The notes below the pieces were generated by a model that did not search any database, had not been told where the DNA came from, and worked only from the letters and a program-made list of their open reading frames with translations. A stretch of 6,717 nt of DNA from 66-474 sp051954935 (lineage in GTDB: Bacteria; Pseudomonadota; Gammaproteobacteria; Xanthomonadales; Rhodanobacteraceae), in NCBI GenBank assembly GCA_051954935.1, contig JBQCHG010000014.1, positions 1 to 6,717 on the forward strand, read 5' to 3'. Every line of letters begins with the position of its first letter. Position 1 is the stretch's first letter. A program made the position numbers and the translations under genes. Positions 1-5,870 of this stretch are shown here, piece by piece.

Positions 1-102
1 TGGCACCAGGGCAACGTTGCCATCGATGCCGACTACGAAGGTCTGTCCGGCAGCGGCATCAAGGATCAGGCCGCCAAGCTGAGCGTGGAAGTGGCGCTCT
101 GA
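1..102 (+). CDS. 3' end of an unidentified protein (partial, cut by window edge)
   Basis: The frame is open from the first base and ends at a TGA at 100-102, leaving 33 visible residues. Nearly every codon ends in G or C, like the certain genes here, and a perfect inverted repeat follows 9 bp after the stop; both support a real gene end. The visible tail includes a YEGLSGSG stretch and ends KLSVEVAL, an alternating polar/hydrophobic pattern that suggests a final beta strand. A small beta-barrel or YceI-like C-terminus would fit the pattern, but the fragment is too short to name a family. Nothing visible links it to the DUF2127 gene that follows. Confidence 0.6.
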   Translation, partial: WHQGNVAIDADYEGLSGSGIKDQAAKLSVEVAL

Positions 103-111
103 TCAAACGCG

Positions 112-149
112 TTGCGGTTCCACGATGCCGCCGCGTCGTGGAACCGCAA
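112..149. terminator. Perfect 14-bp inverted repeat, probable transcription terminator
   Basis: The arms TTGCGGTTCCACGA (112-125) and TCGTGGAACCGCAA (136-149) are exact reverse complements around a 10-nt GC-rich loop. The element starts 9 bp after the stop of the leftmost gene. No run of T follows on either strand, so it is not a textbook intrinsic terminator. Stem-loops lacking a clear U-tract at gene ends are common in GC-rich proteobacteria. The perfect symmetry makes it equally strong on both strands. Confidence 0.55.
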
Positions 150-205
150 TGACACGGAGCTCTGGCCGAATCGTTCAACCACCTTGACCTCACGCAAGGT
201 GATCA

Positions 206-235
206 ATGCTTCATGTTGCCGGTATCCGCTCATGA
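206..235 (+). CDS. Candidate leader ORF (9 aa) coupled to the DUF2127 gene
   Basis: The ATG at 206 is preceded 6 nt upstream by AAGG within AAGGTGATC (196-204), a good match to the anti-Shine-Dalgarno complement. The ORF reads MLHVAGIRS and stops at TGA 233-235, which overlaps the DUF2127 start codon at 232 in an ATGA arrangement. The DUF2127 start has no ribosome site of its own, so reinitiation after this mini-ORF is an attractive explanation. The peptide is not recognisable, and a nine-codon ORF can occur by chance; the call rests on the ribosome site and the stop-start overlap. Confidence 0.3.
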   Translation: MLHVAGIRS

Positions 236-702
236 AGCATACGCACAGCCTCACCCACCACGCTTTCCTGATAGGCGTCTTTCTTAAAGGGATCGATGGC
301 TGCCTCGAATTGATTGGAGGCGCGGCGTTGCTGTTGACCACCCGGGCCGCGATCCTCCACGCGGTCGCCTGGGTGACACGGGGAGAGTTCGCTGAAGACC
401 GGCGTGACTTCGTCGCAACCCACGCCGTGCACTGGGCCCAGCACTTTTCTGCCAGCACACAGCATTTCGCCGCGATTTACCTGCTCGGCCATGGAGCGAT
501 CAAGGTCGCACTCGTCGCAGGTTTGCTGCGCGATTTGCGCTGGTCCTATCCGGTTGCCTTGATCGTATTGACGGCCTTCATCGCCTATCAGGGATTCCGG
601 CTCTATTACCGTCCCTCCTGGCCGCTCGGTGTGCTCACGGCGATTGATTTGGTCGTGGTGTGCCTGATCTGGAGGGAGTGGCGGCTTCGAAAGAATCCCT
701 GA
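232..702 (+). CDS. DUF2127 family integral membrane protein
   Basis: A predicted inner-membrane protein of 156 residues in the DUF2127 family, whose function is unknown. Four hydrophobic segments are visible at about residues 11-36, 78-98, 105-124 and 131-147. Family-like features are the early FLKGIDGCLELIGG stretch (17-30), the loop around EFAEDRRDF (52-60) and the HFSASTQHFAAIYLLGHGAIK region (71-91), with several histidines close to the membrane. The tail RLRKNP is basic, which suggests a cytoplasmic C-terminus. The ATG at 232 was chosen because the family begins shortly before the first membrane segment; reading further upstream would translate the preceding inverted repeat. No Shine-Dalgarno site lies directly before 232; a nine-codon ORF with a good site overlaps the start. 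The gene stands alone, with no partner that suggests a role. Confidence 0.85.
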   Translation: MKHTHSLTHHAFLIGVFLKGIDGCLELIGGAALLLTTRAAILHAVAWVTRGEFAEDRRDFVATHAVHWAQHFSASTQHFAAIYLLGHGAIKVALVAGLLRDLRWSYPVALIVLTAFIAYQGFRLYYRPSWPLGVLTAIDLVVVCLIWREWRLRKNP

Positions 703-984
703 AGTCCGTGAGCCCGGAAGTGGAGGACGGGCAGGCCCGTGAATTCCCGACGTTGGCAACGAAGCGGTGAAGGGGCGGAACGAGCGCGCGAGCGTCCGAT
801 GAATTGCAGGCCGTGGTCGTTCCCACGCTTCGGTGCTGCCTGGCTACGCCATGAATACGTATGCAGATAGCCGCCGGCGTGATGATTCGGCGCTGCTGGT
901 GGTGGCATTGGTCGAGCGCGGGAGCCAAACTTGGCGCGACACGAAGGAATCCTCCTCCGCGCCCGCATTCCGGGTGATGTGCGC
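703..984. other. Gap between the DUF2127 gene and edd; no clear gene
   Basis: These 282 bp hold no ORF with convincing coding character. Two tiny palindromes are present, ACGGGC-AG-GCCCGT at 727-740 and CGTTGGCAACG at 751-761; either could be chance in DNA of this composition. The edd promoter should lie here, but I find no well-spaced -35/-10 pair and no recognisable HexR-type operator. Confidence 0.4.
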
Positions 985-2829
985 ATGCCACTGCATCCCG
1001 TCATTGCCGAAGTCACTGCCCGCATCGCCCAGCGCAGCCGCGCCACACGCAGCGACTATCTCGCGCGAATCGACGCCGCGCGCGGCGAGGGTCCGCACCG
1101 GCGGCGGCTCTCATGCGGAAACCTCGCGCACGGTTTTGCATCCTGCGGTGCAGCCGATAAGGCCGCGTTGCGCACGGGCACCACGCCCAACCTGGGCATC
1201 GTCACCGCGTACAACGACATGCTCTCGGCGCACCAGCCGTACGAGCGCTATCCCGAGCTGATCCGCCGCGTGGCGCGCGAGGCCGGCGTCACCGCGCAAG
1301 TCGCCGGTGGCGTGCCGGCGATGTGCGATGGCATCACGCAGGGCCGCGCCGGCATGGAGCTTTCGCTGTTCTCGCGGGAAGTGATCGCGATGGCCACCGC
1401 CGTCGCGCTTTCGCACGACATGTTCGACGCGGCCCTGTTCCTCGGCATCTGCGACAAGATCGTGCCGGGCTTGATGATCGGCGCGCTGAGCTTCGGCCAC
1501 CTGCCGGCAATGTTCGTGCCGGCGGGGCCGATGCCCAGCGGCATCTCCAACGACGCGAAGTCCCTGGTGCGCCAGCGCCACGCCGAAGGCAAGGCCACGC
1601 GCGAGGAACTTCTGGAAGCCGAGGCGGCCTCCTATCACGCGCCGGGCACCTGCACTTTCTACGGCACCGCCAATTCCAACCAGATGCTGATGGAGATCAT
1701 GGGCCTGCATCTGCCGGGCGCGAGCTTCGTCAACCCGAACACGCCGCTGCGCGATGCGCTGACGGAAGCCGCGGTGCGTCGTGCCGCCGCGATAACGGCG
1801 CTTGGCGACGACTACAGCCCGCTGGGCCGCATGTTCGACGAGCGCAGCGTGGTCAACGGCGTGGTGGGCCTGCACGCGACCGGAGGCTCGACCAACCATC
1901 TGTTGCACCTGGTGGCGATGGCTGCCGCCGCCGGCATCGTGCTGATGCTGCAGGATTTCGACGCGCTGTCCGGCGTGGTGCCGCTGATGGCACGCATCTA
2001 TCCGAACGGCCACGCCGACGTGAACCATTTCCACCAGGCCGGCGGCATGCCGTTCCTGATCGGCTCGCTGCTCGATGCCGGTCTGCTGCACGGCGATGCG
2101 CGCACGGTGTGGGGCGAAGGCCTCGCCGCCTACCGCCGCATGCCCGCGCTCGCCGAACGCGGGCAGCTCGTCTGGAACGAAGCGACCGCCAGCAGCAACC
2201 TCGACGTGCTGCGTCCGGCCAGCGATCCGTTCCGCGCCGACGGCGGCCTGCGCGTGCTCGAAGGCAATCTCGGCCGCGCGGTGATCAAGGTGTCGTCGGT
2301 GTCGGGCGAGCGCCTTGTGGTCGAGGCGCCGGCGGTGATCTTCCACGACCAGGATGAAGTGAAGCAGGCCTTCGATCGTGGCGAGCTGGACCGCGACTTC
2401 GTCGCCGTGGTGCGCTTCCAGGGTCCCAAGGCGATCGGCATGCCGGAACTCCACAAGCTCACGCCCACGCTGGGCGTATTGCAGGCGCGTGGTCATCGCG
2501 TTGCGCTGGTGACCGACGGCCGCATGTCCGGCGCGTCCGGCAAGGTACCGGCGGCAATCCACGTCACCCCGGAGGCGATCGACGCCGGCCCGATCGGCAA
2601 GTTGCGCGACGGCGACATCATCCGCCTCGACGCGATCGCCGGTACGCTGGAGGCGAAGGTGGATGCCGCGGAGTGGGCCGCGCGCGCGCAGGCGCATGCC
2701 GATCTTTCCGCGCACCACGCCGGCATGGGCCGCGAGCTGTTCGCATCGCTGCGCAACGCGGTGGGCTCGGCCGACGCCGGCGCCACCATTTTTGCCAGGC
2801 ACGACCGCCATCACGCGGCCGACGCATAA
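985..2829 (+). CDS. edd: Phosphogluconate dehydratase (Entner-Doudoroff)
   Basis: Cytoplasmic enzyme that dehydrates 6-phosphogluconate to 2-keto-3-deoxy-6-phosphogluconate (KDPG), the first committed Entner-Doudoroff step. It is 614 residues and aligns along its full length with E. coli Edd (about 603), a member of the IlvD/Edd iron-sulfur dehydratase family. Visible landmarks: CGNLAHGF at 44-51, YNDMLSAHQPYE at 76-87, GGVPAMCDGITQG at 108-120, CDKIVPG from Cys156, GTCTFYGTAN around Cys223, and VTDGRMSG at 509-516. Cys156 and Cys223 correspond to the cluster cysteines reported for Zymomonas Edd (154 and 221), and Ser515 sits where the family places its catalytic serine. The ATG at 985 matches the E. 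coli N-terminus (an ITERSR-like helix follows); GGGTGAT at 972-978 is a modest ribosome site. An upstream TTG at 931 would add 18 unsupported residues. The gene runs into eda 21 bp later. Confidence 0.97.
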   Translation: MPLHPVIAEVTARIAQRSRATRSDYLARIDAARGEGPHRRRLSCGNLAHGFASCGAADKAALRTGTTPNLGIVTAYNDMLSAHQPYERYPELIRRVAREAGVTAQVAGGVPAMCDGITQGRAGMELSLFSREVIAMATAVALSHDMFDAALFLGICDKIVPGLMIGALSFGHLPAMFVPAGPMPSGISNDAKSLVRQRHAEGKATREELLEAEAASYHAPGTCTFYGTANSNQMLMEIMGLHLPGASFVNPNTPLRDALTEAAVRRAAAITALGDDYSPLGRMFDERSVVNGVVGLHATGGSTNHLLHLVAMAAAAGIVLMLQDFDALSGVVPLMARIYPNGHADVNHFHQAGGMPFLIGSLLDAGLLHGDARTVWGEGLAAYRRMPALAERGQLVWNEATASSNLDVLRPASDPFRADGGLRVLEGNLGRAVIKVSSVSGERLVVEAPAVIFHDQDEVKQAFDRGELDRDFVAVVRFQGPKAIGMPELHKLTPTLGVLQARGHRVALVTDGRMSGASGKVPAAIHVTPEAIDAGPIGKLRDGDIIRLDAIAGTLEAKVDAAEWAARAQAHADLSAHHAGMGRELFASLRNAVGSADAGATIFARHDRHHAADA

Positions 2830-2850
2830 TCACCCGCCAAGAGTTTCGAG

Positions 2851-3510
2851 ATGACTTCGCAGGAAACCAGACAACAGCAACTCGCCCGGATCCTTTCGCT
2901 CGCTCCGGTGTTGCCGGTGGTGACCCTCGACGAACTTGCCCATGCCGTTCCGGTGGCGCGCGCTCTTGTCGCCGGCGGCATCCGCGGCATCGAGGTGACG
3001 CTGCGCACGCCGGTCGCACTGGATGCGATACGTGCGATCGCCGCCGAAGTGGAAGGCGCGATGGTCGGCGTGGGCACCGTGCTCGATGGCCAACAGCTCG
3101 AGGCGGCACGCGCGGCGGGCGCGCACTTTGCCGTCTCGCCCGGCGCCTCGCCCAGGTTGCTCGACGCCGCCGAGGACAACGAGCTGCCATTGCTGCCCGG
3201 CGCGGCGACCGCCGGCGAAGCCATGGCCCTGCTCGAGCGCGGCCATCTTTACCTGAAGTTCTTCCCCGCCGTGCCGGCGGGTGGCGCGAAACTGCTCGCC
3301 GCATGGGCCAGCCCGCTGCCGCAGGTCCGCTTCTGTCCGACCGGCGGCATCGATCTCGCCAGCGCGCCGGATTTCCTCGCGCTGCCCAACGTGGTTTGCG
3401 TCGGCGGCTCCTGGCTCACGCCGAAGGACAAACTCCGGTCCGGCGACTGGGCCGGCATCGAGCGGCTCGCGCGTGAAGCCGCGCAGTTGCGCCGCGCGCC
3501 GGGAAATTGA
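2851..3510 (+). CDS. eda: KDPG/KHG aldolase (Entner-Doudoroff)
   Basis: Class I aldolase that splits KDPG into pyruvate and glyceraldehyde 3-phosphate, completing the Entner-Doudoroff route begun by the preceding edd product. It is 219 residues, against about 213 in E. coli, with a (beta/alpha)8-barrel sequence that aligns throughout. The general acid/base glutamate is Glu48 in GIEVTLRT (46-53), and the Schiff-base lysine is Lys136 in YLKFFPA (134-140); both are offset by three from E. coli Glu45 and Lys133. The RFCPTGGI phosphate-binding stretch and the CVGGSWL motif near the C-terminus are intact. AAGAG at 2839-2843, 7 nt before the ATG, is a moderate ribosome site. The 21-bp spacing and shared strand imply co-transcription with edd. 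No zwf, pgl or hexR gene is in view. The E. coli enzyme also acts on 2-keto-4-hydroxyglutarate and may do so here. Confidence 0.97.
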   Translation: MTSQETRQQQLARILSLAPVLPVVTLDELAHAVPVARALVAGGIRGIEVTLRTPVALDAIRAIAAEVEGAMVGVGTVLDGQQLEAARAAGAHFAVSPGASPRLLDAAEDNELPLLPGAATAGEAMALLERGHLYLKFFPAVPAGGAKLLAAWASPLPQVRFCPTGGIDLASAPDFLALPNVVCVGGSWLTPKDKLRSGDWAGIERLAREAAQLRRAPGN

Positions 3511-3521
3511 TTCCGCCCACG

Positions 3522-3541
3522 CGCCTGCCCTGCGGCAGGCG
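3522..3541 (+). terminator. Stem-loop after eda, possible edd-eda terminator
   Basis: CGCCTGCC (3522-3529) and GGCAGGCG (3534-3541) pair perfectly around a 4-nt loop, beginning 12 bp after the eda stop. No T-run follows. A further 6-bp GC stem, CCGCGT/ACGCGG with a 3-nt loop, lies at 3596-3610. The position directly after the operon fits a terminator, but the missing U-tract keeps this tentative. Confidence 0.45.
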
Positions 3542-3645
3542 TCGCGTCCTGCGCTTTCGCCAGCGCGCCGAATCAGCATCGCGGAATGCAAGGCACCGCG
3601 TCGAACGCGGCGGTTGGCCACGTGCCGCACCGGCGAACGGCACTC

Positions 3646-3690
3646 GCGTAAACCATAAAGCGGCCAAATCGGCCACTTTATGGTTCACGC
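3646..3690 (-). terminator. Long hairpin downstream of the tRNA, probable tRNA terminator
   Basis: Two 20-nt arms (3646-3665 and 3671-3690) match at 18 of 20 positions around a 5-nt loop; the core is AACCATAAAG pairing with CTTTATGGTT, plus GGCC with GGCC. Read as plus-strand RNA, the two exceptions are A-C and C-A mismatches. Read as minus-strand RNA, both become G-U pairs, giving an unbroken 20-bp stem. That points to a minus-strand transcript, which is the tRNA transcript ending 30 bp earlier. The 3' arm contains TTTATGGTTT but is not followed by a proper U-tract, so a processing or stability role is also possible. Confidence 0.6.
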
Positions 3691-3713
3691 ACACAATATG
3701 GTTCGCGCACACA
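3679..3713. repeat. Two-copy 18-bp-period tandem repeat
   Basis: TATGGTTCACGCACACA (3679-3695) recurs at 3697-3713 with a single change (A3687 versus G3705) after one intervening base. The first copy lies within the right arm of the long hairpin, so the second copy can pair only imperfectly with the left arm. It lies between the tRNA 3' end and the hairpin and looks like a local duplication. Confidence 0.75.
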
Positions 3714-3720
3714 CGACATC

Positions 3721-3794
<74 letters not shown>

Positions 3795-3803
3795 GAACCA
3801 CGA

Positions 3804-3809
3804 ATGATA
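3804..3809 (-). promoter_or_regulatory. Possible -10 element of the tRNA gene
   Basis: On the minus strand TATCAT (complement of 3804-3809) matches five of six bases of the sigma-70 -10 consensus. It would start transcription about 3 nt before the tRNA 5' end at 3794. I find no good -35 hexamer 16-18 bp upstream, so this rests on a short match and its position. Confidence 0.35.
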
Positions 3810-3830
3810 AGTCATCCGGGCTCTTCACCT

Positions 3831-3854
3831 CTGCTGACATGATGTTGTCAGCAG
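3831..3854. promoter_or_regulatory. Palindrome in the divergent tRNA / SnoaL-alkB intergenic region
   Basis: CTGCTGACA (3831-3839) and TGTCAGCAG (3846-3854) form a perfect 9-bp inverted repeat with a 6-nt spacer. It lies 37 bp upstream of the tRNA and 39 bp upstream of the SnoaL-like start codon, where a dimeric regulator could affect either direction. It could instead be an RNA hairpin in a leader. It does not resemble an operator that I recognise. Confidence 0.5.
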
Positions 3855-3893
3855 CCAAGCCTAGACTGGAGGCTCCCCACAAGGAGTATCGTC

Positions 3894-4262
3894 ATGAACG
3901 TCCAGCAGGTTGCAGAGCGTCTGGTCGAGTTGTGCCGCGAGGGCCGCTATACCGATGCGCACGAAGAGTTGTACGCGCAGGACGCGGTCAACATCGAGAT
4001 GGAGGGCATGTCCGATGGCCCGATGGGCAGCGTGAACGGCCTGGAAGGGATCAAGCGGAAGGGTCGCGCGTTCGGCGAGATGGTGGAGGCGGTGCACAGC
4101 AACCACGTGAGCGATCCGGTGATCGCCGGCAACTGGTTCAGCGTTTCCGCGGTCATGGACGCAACCATGAAGGGACGCGGCCGCGTGCAGATGCGCGAGA
4201 TCTGCGTGTACCACGTGCGCGACGGCAAGATTGATCGGGAACAATTCTTCTACGACGTGTGA
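3894..4262 (+). CDS. SnoaL-like / NTF2-like domain protein
   Basis: A 122-residue single-domain protein of the SnoaL/NTF2-like superfamily, a cone-shaped alpha+beta fold used by cyclases, isomerases and many small-ligand binders. Evidence is the N-terminal helix pair (VAERLVELCREGRYTDAHEELY, residues 6-27), followed by the short Y-x-x-D segment typical of the fold. A GLEGIKRKGRAF helix and a C-terminal pair of strands, ICVYHVRDGKI and REQFFYDV, complete the pattern. It should be cytoplasmic; there is no signal peptide or membrane segment. The ATG has a strong ribosome site, AAGGAG at 3881-3886 with 7-nt spacing. Its TGA overlaps the alkB ATG by one base, so the two are probably translationally coupled. 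Substrate and reaction cannot be read from the sequence. The pairing with alkB suggests, as inference only, a link to alkylation stress. Confidence 0.85.
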   Translation: MNVQQVAERLVELCREGRYTDAHEELYAQDAVNIEMEGMSDGPMGSVNGLEGIKRKGRAFGEMVEAVHSNHVSDPVIAGNWFSVSAVMDATMKGRGRVQMREICVYHVRDGKIDREQFFYDV

Positions 4263-4924
4263 TGCGCGCGGCCACGGCAGAACTGTTCGACGCGAAAAGC
4301 GATCCGCAGGCGCGGAGGCAGGCGCTGTGCGAAGGCGCGATGCTCTTGCGCGGGTTCGCGCTGACACACGAACGCGAGCTTTTGCGCGCGCTGGATGGGG
4401 TGATCCGCACCGCACCGTGGCGGCACATGCTCACACCCGGCGGGCTGCGCATGTCGGTGGCGATGAGCAACTGCGGCATGCTCGGCTGGATCAGCGACCG
4501 GCGCGGCTATCGCTATGCGCCGGACGATCCGCAAAGCGGAAAGCCCTGGCCGGCGATGCCACCCGTTTTTGCGCAACTCGCGCGCGACGCGGCAACGCAA
4601 GCGGGTTTTCAGAACTTCATACCGGATGCCTGCCTGATCAACCGCTACGGGCCAGGCGCGAAATTGTCGTTGCACCAGGATCGCGACGAACGCGATTTCG
4701 ATCAGCCCATCGTATCGGTGTCGCTCGGCTTGCCTGCGGTGTTCCTGTTCGGCGGTTTGCGACGCGGCGACAGGCAGATGCGCATTCCGCTCGTCCACGG
4801 CGATGTCGTGGTGTGGGGCGGCCCATCGCGCATGCGCTACCACGGCGTACTGCCGCTGAAGGATGCCATGCATCCGTTGCTCGGCAGGTATCGGGTCAAC
4901 CTGACGTTCCGGAAAGCAGGTTGA
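4262..4924 (+). CDS. alkB: DNA oxidative demethylase AlkB
   Basis: Fe(II)/2-oxoglutarate dioxygenase that removes alkyl lesions such as 1-methyladenine and 3-methylcytosine from single-stranded DNA and RNA by oxidation, releasing formaldehyde. It is 220 residues and aligns over nearly the whole 216 of E. coli AlkB, with almost identical stretches MTPGG-like (57-61), KPWPAMP (94-100) and the long run PDACLINRY to KLSLHQD. The iron ligands are His138, Asp140 (HQD) and His194 (RYHG). Asp142 matches E. coli Asp135, and Arg211 and Arg217 match the 2-oxoglutarate-binding Arg204 and Arg210. The ATG at 4262 overlaps the upstream stop by one base and has no good ribosome site of its own, so translation probably depends on coupling. 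A GTG at 4259 would add one residue. It is not next to ada, unlike E. coli, and no Ada box is evident. Confidence 0.96.
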   Translation: MRAATAELFDAKSDPQARRQALCEGAMLLRGFALTHERELLRALDGVIRTAPWRHMLTPGGLRMSVAMSNCGMLGWISDRRGYRYAPDDPQSGKPWPAMPPVFAQLARDAATQAGFQNFIPDACLINRYGPGAKLSLHQDRDERDFDQPIVSVSLGLPAVFLFGGLRRGDRQMRIPLVHGDVVVWGGPSRMRYHGVLPLKDAMHPLLGRYRVNLTFRKAG

Positions 4925-5044
4925 AAACCGTTCGCGGAGCGTAGCTCGCGCAGCGGGCGAATCGAAACGCAGTCCCCACCTTCGACTCCAGGGCATCTTC
5001 ATTCGAGGATGGCCTACAGCCAGGATGAGGGGAAAGTGGAGGCG

Positions 5045-5863
5045 TTACGCCGGCTCGCACACCGCCGTGCGCAGCGCGGCGCGCAGGGTACGCTTCTCCG
5101 CTTCTTCAAGCTTGCGGCCGAGCAATTCGGAGGCACGCGAGAGCAGTTCGCGATCCAGTTCGTGCGGCAGCGGCGTGCGCTCGGGCAATTGCAGGATCTG
5201 TTCGCGCTGTTCGGCGCCGAGGGCGGCGGCGTATTCGCCGGCCAGCTCCTGCATGCGCGCGAGATTGTGCTGCGGTTCGCCGTTGTCGCCGGCGGACGGC
5301 ACCCACTCGGCGAATTCGCGCCGGCGCAGGAAGCGCCCGAGGGTCGCGGCATCGAGCAGGTGCCGCGTATCCACTTCACGCTGCAGCGCGGCGGACTGGT
5401 TGCCGCGCATCTCGCCGATATCGGCAGCTTCCACGCCCAGCAGGTGCACGCGCACGCCGTACTCCTGGGCCTGCTGCACGCCGACGCGCAGGTCCTCGTC
5501 GCCGGAGACGATCAGCGCATCGGAAATCGCGTGGTTGCGGGAGAGGTTAACCATATCCGAGAAGATCAGCGCATCCACGCCCTTCTGCTCGCCCGCCTGA
5601 TTGACGAAACCCAGGCGCAGCTTGACGTTTTCAAGATAGGCAATCGCCAGATGCGCCGGCGAGGGGCCGGAATTGGTGCCGTCGTACCAGTAGATGCGCA
5701 GCAGCGCGCAGCCGCCGACGTCTTCCGCGAGCGCACGTAGGTGCGCGGTGAATTCGGCATTGGCCAGGCGCAACTCGCCGCGGCGCAGGCGCTCGCCGAA
5801 CAGCAGTTCGCTTCCGGAGGCGAAGAGATAACCGGCGTCAACGAAAACGGCGATGCGGTTCAT
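5045..5863 (-). CDS. NYN domain (LabA/DUF88, PIN-like) protein, putative ribonuclease
   Basis: A 272-residue protein whose N-terminal 145 or so residues form a NYN domain of the PIN-like nuclease fold, members of which bind metal and cut or bind RNA. Acidic positions expected in the fold are visible: Asp9 in AVFVDAGYLF (5-14), Asp97 in KGVDALIFSDMV (94-105) and Asp122/Asp124 in IVSGDEDLR (118-126). The LLGV strand at 141-144 completes the core. Residues about 165-272 are charged and helical, ending in an EEAEKRTLRAALR helix, and match no domain that I recognise. The start at 5863 gives MNRIAVFVDAG, typical of the family. An in-frame start at 5944 would translate the repeat region upstream. 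No Shine-Dalgarno site is evident before 5863. It lies 115 bp downstream of rpoD on the same strand and converges with alkB. Confidence 0.88.
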   Translation of the reverse strand: MNRIAVFVDAGYLFASGSELLFGERLRRGELRLANAEFTAHLRALAEDVGGCALLRIYWYDGTNSGPSPAHLAIAYLENVKLRLGFVNQAGEQKGVDALIFSDMVNLSRNHAISDALIVSGDEDLRVGVQQAQEYGVRVHLLGVEAADIGEMRGNQSAALQREVDTRHLLDAATLGRFLRRREFAEWVPSAGDNGEPQHNLARMQELAGEYAAALGAEQREQILQLPERTPLPHELDRELLSRASELLGRKLEEAEKRTLRAALRTAVCEPA

Positions 5864-5870
5864 GATTGTC

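Noticed and set aside
112..231. TTG or GTG (199) starts upstream of the DUF2127 gene
   Set aside because: They would translate the inverted repeat or a stretch with no hydrophobic character, and neither has a ribosome site at proper spacing.
727..761. Small palindromes ACGGGC-AG-GCCCGT and CGTTGGCAACG upstream of edd
   Set aside because: Short enough to be chance in GC-rich DNA, with no match to a known operator; noted only in the gap entry.
931..984. TTG start giving edd 18 more residues
   Set aside because: The ATG at 985 matches the N-terminus of known Edd proteins and has a modest ribosome site; the extension is not family-like.
1111..2814. A 567-residue open frame on the minus strand opposite edd
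   Set aside because: It is a GC-rich antisense shadow of edd: it has very high Arg/His/Ala content, no recognisable domain, and is fully contained in a certain gene.
2673..3476. Long open frames overlapping the edd 3' end and eda in other frames on both strands
   Set aside because: Their arginine-rich low-complexity translations are typical of off-frame GC-rich DNA; edd and eda explain the region.
3845..3867. TTGTCA and TAGACT as a promoter for the SnoaL-alkB unit
   Set aside because: The hexamers are only 11 bp apart, too close for a sigma-70 promoter, and TTGTCA is part of the palindrome.
4934..4951. GAGC-GTA-GCTC stem with bulged GCG/CGC extension as an alkB terminator
   Set aside because: Seven pairs with a bulge, a 3-nt loop and no T-run; too weak to call.
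5009..5740. Plus-strand 243-residue open frame opposite the NYN gene
   Set aside because: Antisense shadow of a gene whose nuclease-fold motifs are clear on the minus strand.
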